Notes under the pieces: model-generated
Seen by the model: the letters and a program-made list of their open reading frames with translations, nothing else
Told to the model about the DNA's origin: nothing
Database searches by the model: none
Translations under genes and position numbers: made by a program
In this document: in pieces, positions 11,982 to 24,600 of the stretch
How the letters are laid out: every line of letters begins with the position of its first letter
How positions within the stretch are numbered: the first letter of the stretch is position 1
Source: Linnemannia elongata
Lineage: Eukaryota; Mortierellomycota; Mortierellomycetes; Mortierellales; Mortierellaceae
Assembly (NCBI GenBank): GCA_036320915.1
Contig: JAXBDG010000012.1
Coordinates: forward strand, 434,001-498,000
DNA: 64,000 nt
Direction of reading: 5' to 3'

Positions 11982-14900
11982 ATGGTCAACGTCTCCCTCT
12001 CTCCCTCTTCCGCTGATCCTGCCGAGTCTCATCCTCACCCTCCCTCCCCGCCAGCAGACTCGCATCCTTCGCCACCCATCCTCGACCCTACCCCCACTCC
12101 CACTCCCACTCCCACTCATACTCACACTCTCACCCCTTCTTCCGCCTCCACCATCACGACCTCTGTTACATCCACAACCACACCACCAACCCCGATTCCC
12201 CAGCCTGCCCAGCCTCACCCAACCTCGACAACAACCATGAACGCTGCCACTACTTCTCCTTCGAACCCAACCGCACTGCCCGCTCCTTCCAGCACAACTG
12301 CAATAACCGCCACTGCAGAAGACAACAACAGCAATAACCATAACAATAATATTAATAATGATAACAACACTCATCTACAATCGTCCCAAACAGCAGCAGT
12401 AGCAGCAACAATGACAACAGCATCTCCTTCGAACGGAGCAGACGCGCCCACCGCCGCCGCCGTCTCTGCTGTTCCCGTTCGCAAACGCACCCTTGCGGAC
12501 TACAGACTGGGAAGAACCCTTGGTGAAGGATCCTATTCCACGGTAAGTAAATAAAAAACACGACACAACCTCGCTCTCTCCTTCATTTTCTTAATTCATT
12601 CACCGTCCATCGTCTATGGTTATTTCGGACGATAAGAACAAAGTGTCCGTTGGCCATATTCCAAACTATGCCAGTGCAAACCATTGAAAATGACAACACA
12701 CAACAAACAACAAACACAGGGCCCCGCCACCTGTGGTTATTTTTTCTTGACACCACCTGTTCTGTCAGGCGAAAACAAAGAGTCAGGCAGGACGAGTGAA
12801 TACAGCAGACAGGACAGACAAAAAGGACAGCGATGAGAGCAACACAACGATGAACAGGATAATGATATCGATCCTACAGTAGTGTGAAGCCAGCCAAGCC
12901 AGCCCACTTGACCATACTTGACAAACCATAACCCCTTCGACATAACGCTCTCCTATTAGCATCGCCATTTGACCCTTCTCGTTTCGACTCTTTTTTCTTC
13001 CCTTGTTGTCATCAAAATAGGTCGTAGCAGCGGTCGATCTTTCTAACAGGCGTGATTACGCCATCAAGGTTCTCGACAAGCGACACATTATCCGTGAGAA
13101 GAAGGTCAAGTACGTCAACATCGAGAAGAACACCCTCTACAAGCTGGACCATCCAGGAGTCGTGAAACTGTACTCGACCTTTCAGGACAGCTCCAGTTTA
13201 TGTAAGTTTTCGCAAAAAATATCATTTGGATGGTTGATGACTTTGAGGCGAGGCGGGATGAGAGGAGAATAGGAGAAGGGAGAGAATCGGGCAGCAGCAA
13301 ATAAGAAGGCGTACCATGGAATTGTATGGAAGAAGAGCCACCACAAATGACAACAAACAGAGGGAGCGCTTTGGTTTTCTTTTGTCCTCTGGAATGAAGA
13401 CGAGACAAGAAGGGAAAAATGAGCCCTGAGGAGAGCAGATTCGAGGCCAAAAAAAAAGAGAGATAAAAAGGCTCGAAGACACTTGAGCACTGTGAGAGAA
13501 GAGACAGTGGGATCTCTGCATATGTATCAATAAAACGTGTCGGGATATGTTCAACGGATATACAGGATCACGCCAGTGTTTAAAACCGAACATCAACGAC
13601 CGCAACAACGCACATCAAAAGAACCACAAGGACAATGCTGAAAAAAGGGACACACGGAGACAATGGAGCCTCCAAGGAGAGAGCAGTTGGATGTGCTTCC
13701 TCTCTCTCCTTATTGTCGTGGCTGGCTGGCACTTTCTCCTGGATCAATTTATCACATTCGCCCACGTTGTCATATTGATGATGTTTTGCTAAGCAAATGC
13801 CTTTATTTATTACTCGTAGATTATGTACTCGAGCTGTGTCAAAATGGAGAGCTGTTGACCTACATCAAGAAGGTACGAGATCCTGCACCATCGAGCATGG
13901 AAAACGATATTACAATGCTACCTTGAGGGTGTCAGCGTCGCTGACATGTACACATCTTTGCTTCCTTTTTTTGATATTACCAGCTTGGATCCTTCGACGA
14001 GAACTGTACGCGATTTTATGTGGCACAGATCTTGACTGCCGTCGAGTATGTCCACAGCCAGGGAGTTATCCACCGCGATCTCAAACCTGAAAAGTAAGAA
14101 TTATTGGACAAAAAAAATGGGGACGGTCTGCTCTACATGAAAAAAGCGCTCGCATCTTTCTTTACGAAGCATTGGCACTCACCTTGGTTGTCGTTCCACG
14201 TTAATTGTGATATAGTATTCTTCTGGACCATCGGATGTACGTCAAGTTGACGGATTTCGGGACTGCCAAGATGTTAGAGGCGTCTGAAGACGGCACAGAG
14301 TCGGATCGAGCCAACTCCTTTGTCGGTACTGCCGAATATGTTTCTCCGGAACTGCTTACCGAGAAGGCGGCTTGCAAGAGGTACGTACACGCCGTGCAAG
14401 GGAGGGCTTTCCTGATATCAAATAATGCCGCAAAAATAATCTCAGTTTTTTCTTGTATCTGGCGTTGTCACTAAACCGGCTCTCATTTTGTACCCAATTG
14501 CTCCCACAAATAACAGCTCTGATCTTTGGGCGCTCGGATGTATCATATACCAGCTGCTAGCGGGGCGACCTCCATTCAAGGGCTCGAATGAATACCAGAC
14601 GTTTCAAAAGATTGTCAGACTCGAGTACACTTTCCCAGCAGGATTCCCCAAGGCGGCTATGGATCTCGTCTCTCGCCTGCTTGTCCATGATCCTAACGAG
14701 CGATTGGGAGCCAACAACATGATCGACCAACTCAAACAACATCCATTTTTTGACGGCGTCGAATGGTCAGAGCTCTGGAATCAGCCCGCTCCTAAACTCA
14801 TGCCCTATCTCCCTCCTACACCTACCCACAACACGGAGGCTCTTCGAAGCGACCACGATGCCTGTCTATGGAGCATGAACAGGACAGGGGAAACGCTCAT

Positions 14901-16914
14901 GGTCGTCGACCCCTTTCGGGAACTGGGCGATAGCGGGAGCAGCGTCAATAACAGTGGTAGGAACAGCATGAACGGTCATGGAGGTCATGAAACAGATGAG
15001 AGCGACGGCGCACAGGTCGCGAGCGTTGGTGTTCATGACCCTTCTGGATCCGCCGAGGCGACCCCAGCCTCTCAAAGCTTGACCGTTTTGCCAACATCTA
15101 ACGATTTGGCGACTACTACACACCAAAGCCCCAGCACACTGCCGTTAACAGTGACTACAGCAGGAAGTGAATCTTTGATTACCAATGGAGGACCGGGACC
15201 TTCTCACTCCACCTCACTTCCAGTGACCGGAGCCGCCCTACCAAAGTCGACTTCTGCCTCAGCTGCTGTCGGATCCTCGACCTCGAATGGACACGCCAAA
15301 ACCAAGGGTGGAAGTCGAAATGCGTTTGTGGCTCTTTTCTCTGGATCGAGACATTCGTCGGGGAAAAAGCTTTTGAGCAAGAAGACCAAAGCCGGCGACG
15401 AGACTGCGGAAACATCACAGCAGCGACTTCAGGCCCGACAAGATCAAGTGGAGCGTTTGGTAGGCGGTGTCCGACGCGAAGGCACTCCTCGGAAATCTGG
15501 AGGCATGGCTAGAGAGAACTCGAGTGTTTCGCTCGCTGTTACTGCCAACGAGATGTCGGCGTACTCCAGACGAGCCCAGTTAGAACTTCAAGCGGAGCTT
15601 TCTCCTTGGCAAAGCTTTTTGTTGCCGACCGAGCTGGTCCTTCATCAGACCCCGATCCTGAAGCGTAAGGGCCTCTTTTCGAGATCCTGCATCCTGGTTC
15701 TTACGGACTTTCCGCGCCTGTTGTACTTTGACGACTCGAACCACTACTTTTCGCAGCTGTTCAACAGCAATACAAACGAAGCGTTCAGCAGCTGGCAGCA
15801 ACAACAGATACTTTCTCAGTGGAGCCCATCAGATGCGCCGCAAGCTCACCAACAGGAACCAGGAGCGAGAGCGTCTCTGTCAAAAAAGCCGTCCCTCCGT
15901 CAGGCCATTGGAAGGATGAGCCTGGATATGCCACCTCCGCCACCGACCTCACAGGAATTGCCGACACATCACCAACACCAGCAACATTTGAATGCAGTTC
16001 ACCAGCCATTGCACCCACACCCTAATCCTCACCCCAGGAGGAACACGGGTGGGTTGGATGGGATTACGAGCGGAAGCGGATTCTTGCTAACGCGCAATGG
16101 TAGTCATGCTCATCGCGGTGGAGTACAGCATCGGAGTGAGCATACATCACCCCTTGGGGCCGAAGGGGTTTTGTCGGAGGAAGATGAGCAAGGGGTGATG
16201 AGGGATCAACATCAGGGATTGTTGGGTCGGTCGACAAGGGCTAGTATGGAGGATCAAGGGCAGCAGCAGCAGGACCAGCAGCACAGTCCTGCGCACTCGC
16301 ACTCGCACTTACGACACCAGACACCACTGCAGGGCCACGGACAGAACAAGATTGATGCTGAGAAGCGTATCTCTGAGTCAGGATTTGAGGATGAACACCG
16401 CGGTGGTGACAACGGCATGAACAATGGCACCGCTTACAACAACAGCAACAATGGCAGCAGTGTGACGATGAGCAGCAGTGGAGGTGGAAGTGGTAGTGGA
16501 GGTACGACGGCGACGGTATTGCAGAGTAATAAGGTGTCTTCGTCGACATCGTCGTCGGTGATGATGGGATCGCCAGCTCCGTCGTCATCGACGACGGTGT
16601 CACGGATGGGGATGATCAAGGCGTCGAAGAAGCAGGCGAAGTTGCGGGGAGAGATTCTGTTTACGGCGTCAGTTGTTTCGGAGGTGAAAGGGAAGAAGTG
16701 TTTCTTTATCCATACGACGAAGAAGAGCTACTACTTTGAGGAATCGAACCAGGAGGGCGACGCGAAGACGTGGGTTCGGATCCTTGAGCGGTCGATGGAG
16801 GGATGGTTTGGTGAAGGAGGTGTTGGTGGTGGAGGAGGTAGAGGCGATAGTGATAAGGGAGGCGTAGAAGCGAATGGGTCGCATACGGCCTCGGCGGTGT
16901 CAGCAGCGGAGTGA
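11982..16914 (+). CDS. PDK1: PDK1-type protein kinase (3-phosphoinositide-dependent kinase, Pkh family)
   Basis: Six exons follow from exon 1: 11982-12542, 13021-13201, 13820-13872, 13984-14093, 14216-14380, 14517-16914 in all, encoding about 1155 residues. A disordered P/T/N-rich N-terminus of about 165 residues precedes the kinase domain (about 170-480). The domain has GEGSYST (glycine loop), AIKVLDK (catalytic Lys), HRDLKPEN, DFGTAK, and the PDK1-typical ANSFVGTAEYVSPELL activation segment. The hinge-region NGELLTYIKK also matches PDK1. The C-terminus carries a PH domain in two pieces: residues about 719-765 (LKRKGLFSRSCILVLTDFPR) and about 1058-1122 (LRGEILFTASVVSEVKGKK, then the W of the C-terminal helix). 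About 290 low-complexity residues separate them. Known role: phosphorylates the activation loop of AGC kinases (Akt/Ypk/S6K type) at membranes. The start at 11982 was chosen because upstream frame is simple repeat. Confidence 0.93.
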
Positions 16915-17641
16915 TGGGATTGCCTCCTTCTCATCTTTTGCTATCTAGCTGGTTTCTTTTTTTTTTTTTTTTTTTTCTCTTTTTTTTTTTAATTGTCTTT
17001 TTTGTTGTTGTTTGCATTAAGCATAGCATTGGCCAAATCTCGCCAGGCGAGTGAGTGGTGGTCCCTGTTACCAGGCAGACAATAAGTAATAAAAGAAGAA
17101 AAGGAAAATAATGGCACGAAATATTTATGTGATATATATACCCAAAAGTATTTGCTGCAGCCTCCCTCTCTCTGTCCCTCTCTCTCTCTCTCTACCTCTT
17201 CCCTCTCTTCCCCTCTTTCCCTCTTTGACTTCTACACTTTTGTTCTTCGTCCTCTTCCACTTCTTTCTTCTTTTTTTTTCTTTCTTCCTTTCGTTGCCTT
17301 CTTCTCTCCCTCCTTCCTTCCTTCTTTCCTCCCTTCCTTCCTTCTTCCTCCTTTCCTTCTTTCCTTCTTTCCTCCTTTCCTCCTTTCCTCCTCCTCGCTC
17401 ATCGCAGACAGCCTTTTGCATTCCTTCCTTCCTTCCTTCCTTCCTTCGATTCCTTCTCACTCACTCACTGCCTGCCTCATTCAATCTCTCAACATCATCG
17501 CAACACTTTTAATTCAAAACACACTCCCTCACTCACACCCACTCATCCAAGCAAGGAGACGACACATCACAGCAGAGCAAAGTGACAGAGCGGCAGTATA
17601 GCGATAACTACAGCAAGACACCCGCTGCTACCTATCCTACA
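16915..17641. other. Intergenic region, pyrimidine-rich leader of VMP1
   Basis: T runs near 16958-16990 after the PDK1 stop, then a long C/T stretch (about 17165-17450) with repeated cttc and ccttcctt words. Open frames here are low-complexity and not taken as genes. Confidence 0.6.
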
Positions 17642-20600
17642 ATGGCTTCTTATCAGAACTCAAACATGTTCAACCACCTTGTCCAAAAGTAACTTTTACC
17701 TCCATCCCTTTTTTGCCTTTATCTCTCCCTCTCTCCCTTCCTCCGGTTGTGTGTTTCAAAAACAATGACCATCAACAACAACCAACAACCAACATTCGGA
17801 TCCTGACCTTCTCCCTCCTTGTCCTCTGTAACAATAATAGCACGGCAAGCCACGGACATGGTCTCGACAACGACTCGGACAACGACTCGGACTCGGGATC
17901 AAACGCATCCTCAGCTGGACCCCTTGCCCATCAGACATACCCCTGGAGCAACTATACATTACCACAGCTGCGGGACCTCCTCCGTCAACGTGGCCAACTC
18001 ACCACCGGCTCAAAGTCCGCCCTCAAAAAACGCCTCAAGAACCTCGATCGTGCCACAAAATCGTCTGCCATAGGCACAGACACAACTATTACAACTGTGG
18101 TCGGAACAACAGGAGGAGCATCAGGAACAACAGGAGCGGCAGCTGTTGGGGCAACCCTGTCTGGACAACCAACAGGAGCAGCTTCCGTATACAAGACCGG
18201 CAACACAACCATCCATATCTCCTCTCAACAGCAACAACAACAAGTTCCTACCAGCACAAACCGGGACGACCACAGCTCCTTCAGCAAGGACAAGAACTCA
18301 ATTGGAGACTCCAGTGGCTCGGGAAAGAAGGCCCATCCTTTGCGCTCAAGGATGCCTTCGCGATCCAACAGCTTCTCTGCTCACTTTTCAGGTACACCCG
18401 AGGGACTGGCTTACACTTTGACGATTGTTGGCAACAACCAGGGGGCGTTGATTGTTGTTCGTTCTTTGTTCTGCTTGCAAATGGTGTGAAAACGGCAATT
18501 TGACCTAACACACAATTCCTTTCCTTTTTTTTTTTTGTTCACCTTCACTTACTCTTGCACTCTTCTACTTCCTTCCACTTTTCCCAACTCCCTCCTCTTT
18601 CTCCCCTCCATTGATCAACCTCTCCCTGCTTATTCCATCGCCCTCCCCTTCTCTCTCATACTTGCTCTCTCACACTCATTCCCCTTTCATCTACACCAAC
18701 CCGTCCCCGACTACCCCGCCCCTCGTCGTCGTCGTCGTCATGGACCCGTCTGCAATCCTCCCCCCTTTAATCTTGTATTGGTCCGGGGTTTCATAGATTT
18801 CATTAACCGGCGAAGAATTGCACTCGAGACCGAGAGACAGGAGATCTCAGTCTACACCTCTCCGCTGACCGTCCTCTCCTACTTTTTCCTCTATCTCCTG
18901 CACGAGTTCCGCATGGTTGTCCTCTGGATTGTATCTCAACAATATCTCCTCATCGTCCTGCCTCTCCTGACCGCGGCCGTTTACCTTGTTTATCAAACTG
19001 ACGGAGCTCATCAACCGGTACGTCCGTCCCTCCCTCGTTGTTGTTCCGTTTTTTTTCCTCGTATTTTTAGAACTCGTTTTTGCGGTTGGCTGAACAGAAA
19101 AGGATGGCACCCAAAGAAACTTAATTTCTCAATTGTCTGAAAAAGAAAAAGAAAAACTCATACGACAGCCGTTCTTGTCTTTGGTATGTACACGCAATCA
19201 CCTAGCTCCTCAAGCATGCCGAATCGGGACTCATTTGGTACGGGTACTGGGTTCTGTTGGGTGTCGCATCCTCCATCGGCCTCGGATGCGGGCTGCACTC
19301 TTTCGTGCTGTTCCTCGGACCTCATATCGCTAACGTTACACTCACGGCCTACAAGTGCGGCAACACCCAGTTCGACGTTAGGGGAGACCATAGGTAACTT
19401 CATTTATGCCTTCTTTTTGTCTATGTCTGACACAAGATACATGGACCATTCTCATTCCACGCGGATGATAGATAATATGAGAGGAGGTAGAAGAGGGGTT
19501 AGAAGAGGGTGATATTCACATGAACACATGCACTCTCCGAACTCTCTTTTTTGTTGTTGTTGTTGTTGTCCACCTGTCTGACTATCGTTCATTGCACGCC
19601 TTGATCTTCTCCTCCATCCTCCTCTAATGTCTGCAGGTTCATTTGTCAAGCCCCTGACGAGCCCGTGCCGCTGACCTTGACCCTAATCTTTGGCGCTGTA
19701 GCTTTGGAGAGTTTCTTCTGGGGCATGGGTACCGCCTTTGGCGAATTACCTCCATACTTTGTTGCACGAGCAGGTAAAATACAACTCACTTGTCCATGGA
19801 AAAATTGAATGCCGAAGAGTTTTTGGACATTGTAGGATATGAAAAATCGAAACGATGCATGATTTTAGCGGAGGTTTAATGGACTCGCTTTCTCGAATCT
19901 CTCTCATCAAACGACACCCACTCACTCAGCATTCCAACCTTCTTTTTCACAGCTGCACTCTCTGGGAACAGGAACGAGGAATTGGCGTCAATCGAGGACC
20001 TGCTAAAGAAAAAGCCAGACTCTGTTTCTTACAAGGAGAGGATCTTGCTGATGGTCCACGAGGGCATGAAACGGCTTGGGTTCTTTGGCATCTTCCTCTG
20101 TGCCTCTGTAAGTCCTTGCAGTCAAGATTGTTTTGGCTGAATGACCAGTGTCCCGTATCTTGTCTCTTTTGCTTATATTTACGAACCATCACGCCATCCT
20201 TAGATCCCCAACCCTCTGTTTGACCTTGCAGGAATCACTTGTGGGCACTTCTTGATTCCATTCTCGACCTTCTTTGGTGCCACGTTCTTGGGCAAGGCTG
20301 TTGTCAAATCGTCCATCCAGGTATTATAACACAACCCCAAACACAATTTCATCCAACTGTGCTCAACGTTCAACTTTATTTTGTTCGGTTGTGTTTTTCG
20401 CTAATGTATAATGTCGAATCCGCTTCATATCATATAGGCTGTGTTTGTGATTCTCATGTTCTCTGCAGACACACTGGCTGTGTCCATGAGCTGGTTGGAG
20501 CGTCAGGTACCTTTCCTTCATGGATACCTTGCGGACGGGATCAATTCTCAAAAGGGAGCACTGTCAGGAGCGGGAGGACAAATGTCGGATGACGAACTAG

Positions 20601-20938
20601 AGAACTCGACCAGTCTTGTCGGATTGATCTGGAACACGATCCTGTTTATCATGATCTCATACTTTCTATTGTCGATTGTCGAGACCATGGCTCTTTCACA
20701 GATTAAGAGGAGACATGACCAGGAGATTGTGGAACTGGAGGGCAAGATCCGAAGCGGTGACACCAACGCCTTGTTTGTTGCTGTCACTGAGGAACTTGTC
20801 AAGTCTACCAAAGCCAACAGTACCACCACTACGACGACAACCACAACCACAACAAACACTGAGACATCTTGTATATCGACATCGAGCTCGAATGGCTCCC
20901 TGACCTCGCTGGCAAGCCCAGACTCGACCACTATATAA
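17642..20938 (+). CDS. VMP1: VMP1 family ER membrane protein with N-terminal SAP motif
   Basis: Eight exons (17642-17688, 17841-18391, 18797-19017, 19206-19393, 19637-19773, 19953-20107, 20204-20320, 20438-20938) encode about 638 residues. The membrane core matches vacuole membrane protein 1: [76 protein letters not shown] and [10 protein letters not shown], with several transmembrane helices in the VTT/DedA-type region. VMP1 is known as an ER scramblase acting in autophagy and lipid-droplet and lipoprotein formation. Residues about 52-88 ([14 protein letters not shown], then [10 protein letters not shown]) fit the SAP helix-turn-helix, normally a DNA-binding motif, which is unexpected here. 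A Thr run and a Ser-rich tail end the protein. Exons 1-2 join in phase to the VMP1 exons, but the 18391/18797 junction falls in disordered sequence and is the key one to confirm. Confidence 0.9.
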
Positions 20939-21062
20939 AAAAAAAAAAAAAAGACAACGATACCGTCTTTATTCCATACACTCGTAATCATTTTTCTCTA
21001 GAGATAGATCTTGCTCTTTGCATGAGCTCAATAACAGGATAAAGGGATGATACACCATCCTT

Positions 21063-21101
<39 letters not shown>

Positions 21102-21178
21102 CCACGTTCTTATTTAATTTGTGTATCTGTATGTTTATGTGTATTTGAGATCCATGTGGTTGAACTGAGCATGACTCT
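20939..21178. other. Short tail-to-tail gap between VMP1 and the ThrE-type gene
   Basis: 240 bp shared by two 3' ends. It begins with an A run directly after the VMP1 stop and contains a 32-base T run (21067-21098), which would be A-rich in the minus-strand transcript. Confidence 0.7.
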
Positions 21179-21605
21179 CTAAAATGTCAAAAGCGCGTTC
21201 CTTTTCTTTCCAACTATGGTATCAAAATATAAACAAAAGAAAGATGTTAAGAGGCAGACTAACTGCAAGAGTGCAACAACTCGGGTTCATTTTCATAGTC
21301 TAAGAAAAAATGACTTACGGGGATAGACAATGAGAGTGGAAGCAAAGAGACCAACGGCAATACCGAGGGCGACAACGATCATCTGAAGAGCAAAGGCTGT
21401 GCCTTGGGCGGCATTCCCGGACTGGTCTAGCAATAGTAAGGAAGACCGGACACCCATGCCTCCAGGGACAATCAACAAAATGGCCCCCAGGATTGGTACG
21501 AATGCTATAAAAGCGCAAATTGCGCAAAGAAAAACATATCACATTTAGTCAAGGCAAGAAAGACCAAGCGTACAAAGATAAACCAACGGGGGGGGGCATA
21601 TAAGT

Positions 21606-21661
<56 letters not shown>

Positions 21662-24600
21662 ATGTTTACCAAGTTCATGGGTAAGGCGTTCGTAGATGTT
21701 GCCCAAGAGTCCAACAACAAAAGCACTGAGCGCCGCGGCAATGTGCAAGGAGTGAGGCCAGTATAGGCCAGCAAACTCACTGACTGCATAGCCGACCGAG
21801 CTGCAGACAATCATGACTGGCCACTGTTTCGGGATCGCATACAGCTGGATATTAAAACCGATGGCCAGAAGTGGGAACAGGACCCAGCGCCAGGGCTCGG
21901 TCGCCGGATGACAATAGCCCATTTTGAGATCTCCTGGGGGTGGCTCCTTGAAAACATCCCACAGATTCGATCCGATCGAGAGACCAAAGCCGAGGAAGAG
22001 ACAATATATGAGGGAATAAAACATCCGCACAGACCCCGAAATCATGTATCGAGACGAGAGTTCCATGATCGCCGTCGTCAACGATAGTCCGGGAAGGAGC
22101 GTAACAATCCCGCTGAGGACCACGCCTGTGAAGCAAACATATTCTCTCAAGGCCTTGGCAACGAACGCAATCACAATGCTGGTGCTGACCTCAAACACAT
22201 TCGAGTAGACCGAATACCGCGACGCCAACAGTGATGTCAATCCAACCACCGACCCAAGACCCATCCCCGCCAACATGTCGTACCAGCTCCCTTTGAAGAC
22301 CAGGGGCGCAATCAGACCGCTCGACACTGCAAAGGACGCAAGCATGACCCATATGCCATAGGGCGGTTTCTCGTTGTTGATCGCCTTGAGCTCCATCAAG
22401 GCCTCGGATGGCTCCAGATCTCCGTAGACCACCGCCCTTGCAATCTTGTTGACCTTGGCCAGACGACCCATATCAAACCCCTGGGCGCACTTGATTAGAT
22501 GCGTTTCGCTCGTATGTGTATCCGAATCCCCGAAGGAGATCATCATCAGACCCGGCAAGAACGCAAACGACCCATCGATCCCAAAGGTCTTGCACATTGC
22601 CTCCATGGCCAACTCGATCCGGTGAGACGGCGCACCATAGCGGATCAACGACTTGCAGAGTCGAATCAACAAATCCTGTCGTAGCATAATGTCCGCCAAC
22701 ACTTCTGCCAGTTCAGCTTGTTGGTGTAACCGCATCGCCTCCAACTGAGGGTTGCGAGAGACCCCAGAATACATGGACGTGCTATCGTCAGCCGAGATGC
22801 TGCTCCGAGTCGAATGCGCCTGCCGAGTCGTCTGCAAGAACTGTGTCGACTCTCTCCTTTCCCCTCCTGCTGCTGCTGTTCCAACTAGAGGCCTTTCTAC
22901 ATTAGAAGGAGGCTGGAGTCTCATTGCTGCCGTTGCCGCTGCAAGGACCGACGGCGAGGATCTCAAGTAAAGCGAGCCCTCGGCACTGATGGCGCTTGCG
23001 GCCGAAGAAACCGTCGCGACGACCGGAGGCGATGCTCCACCTCCACCTCCACCCTCGCTGGCTGCTGACATAGTTGGTGGGGCAAATCCCACTCCTGAGG
23101 GCGCAGCCATGATCAGACCTGGAAGGGAGATGACACTTGCGTTTCGACTGGTCCGTAGGATCTGGCTGCTGGAACTCGATGGCGGCAAGAGTTCTGCGCC
23201 AAGGGAAGATTTCCGAATGTTCTTTTTCCACGCTGCTGCCGCTGCTGCTGTTGCCACCGTTGCCTGTTGACTGCTCTTCCGGCGTGTACGTCGTCGTTTC
23301 CTATGACGGCTGGAAGAAGGTGGCGGGATCGACAAGGCTTGAAGTTTGAGCAGGTTTGAGAGAATACCTCCAGGATGCGACATGTGTACCTTGGGCGTAC
23401 GCTGTTGTGCTTTTGTTCCATCCACTTTCTCGTTATGCTGCTGAGTTGGTTCAGTTGTTGTTGATCGAGGCCCGAATCCTGTCGAAGAAGACACCTCGAC
23501 TCGGTCTCCACCAGAGGAAGAAAGTCCTACACCTTGATTCCTGACGTCGTTCGATGATCCAGAGATGCGCTGTGAACCGAAAAGACGGCTCATGAGGCCG
23601 TTCAGTCTCAAGGAGCTAAAGCTGAAAGCCGCAAGTCGAGGATTCGGACTTGTGACGTTACTCCCGATTGCCGCATCAATACCTCCGACTCTAGCATCTT
23701 CAGTTGCTCTTCCATAGTCGTCGTGTTCGTCAGATGAGCTAAGACGAGATGATGGTGTCCTTGTATGTTCCATCAAAGAAGGCAGCGGAATATCTGTGCC
23801 GGACCTCGACAATCGCCTTCCTAGCTCCAGGTCACGTCTGGGATGCCTCTGTAAACGGCTAGTCTCCGAACGACTCCCGATCTTGCGTGTAGTCGATTGC
23901 GCGATTGACTTCATGATCAGTCCAGAGTACCTCTCAATATCTGACACTTCTCTACCTTCTTCCTCAACGCCTATTGTCGCATCAAGTTAGTAACGTTGTT
24001 TAGTCGCATATCGTAGTACAAAGGACGTGGTCATAAAAAAGATTGCACGCGGTCAATTGAAGGACGTACCAGATATCGCAGCTAAGTTTTGAAGACCGTT
24101 GGAGCCTTCAGCTGGCGTACCCATGTGGAGGGTCGTTTCACCAGGACTTGAGGTGAACATGTGATTTGGTGTATCTGGAGTATACGACAATGAAGGGAAC
24201 GGCTGCCATGTGTCCGATCTGTCGACTCCTGCCATTCGCGACCTTCGCTCTCTTTCTCTTGGGGTCTCCCACAGGTCTTGATCACCTTCAGTCATCAAAC
24301 CTGCACCCGCACCGCCTTCACTAGGCTTCTCTTGGGCGTTGTCCAATGAATGAGGCGCTGCAGGTAGTGAACGGTGAAAATAAGGAGACGTGCCTTCAAA
24401 GAGACCGGGAGTAGGTAACGTCAGATGTGAAGATGAGCTGGATCGTCCTTGCTGGAGATGACTAAATGAACGTCTACTAGGGGAAGGGGCGGCCGAAGAA
24501 AAGTTTGAAGAGGAAGTGACTTGTTCCAAAGGGTGTATCGACATTGAGTAGTTATAATCCATTGGGGAGATCCTACTTCCCTCTTGCCTCTGATGATGTT

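Noticed and set aside
17713..17840. Alternative VMP1 start inside intron 1
   Set aside because: The pyrimidine-rich sequence with a cleaner ATG at 17642 and in-phase splice 17688/17841 explains it better as intron.
21545..21669. His-Thr repeat at the end of the ThrE-type ORF
   Set aside because: Translation of the intronic (TG)n repeat; splicing 21670/21504 restores the transporter sequence.
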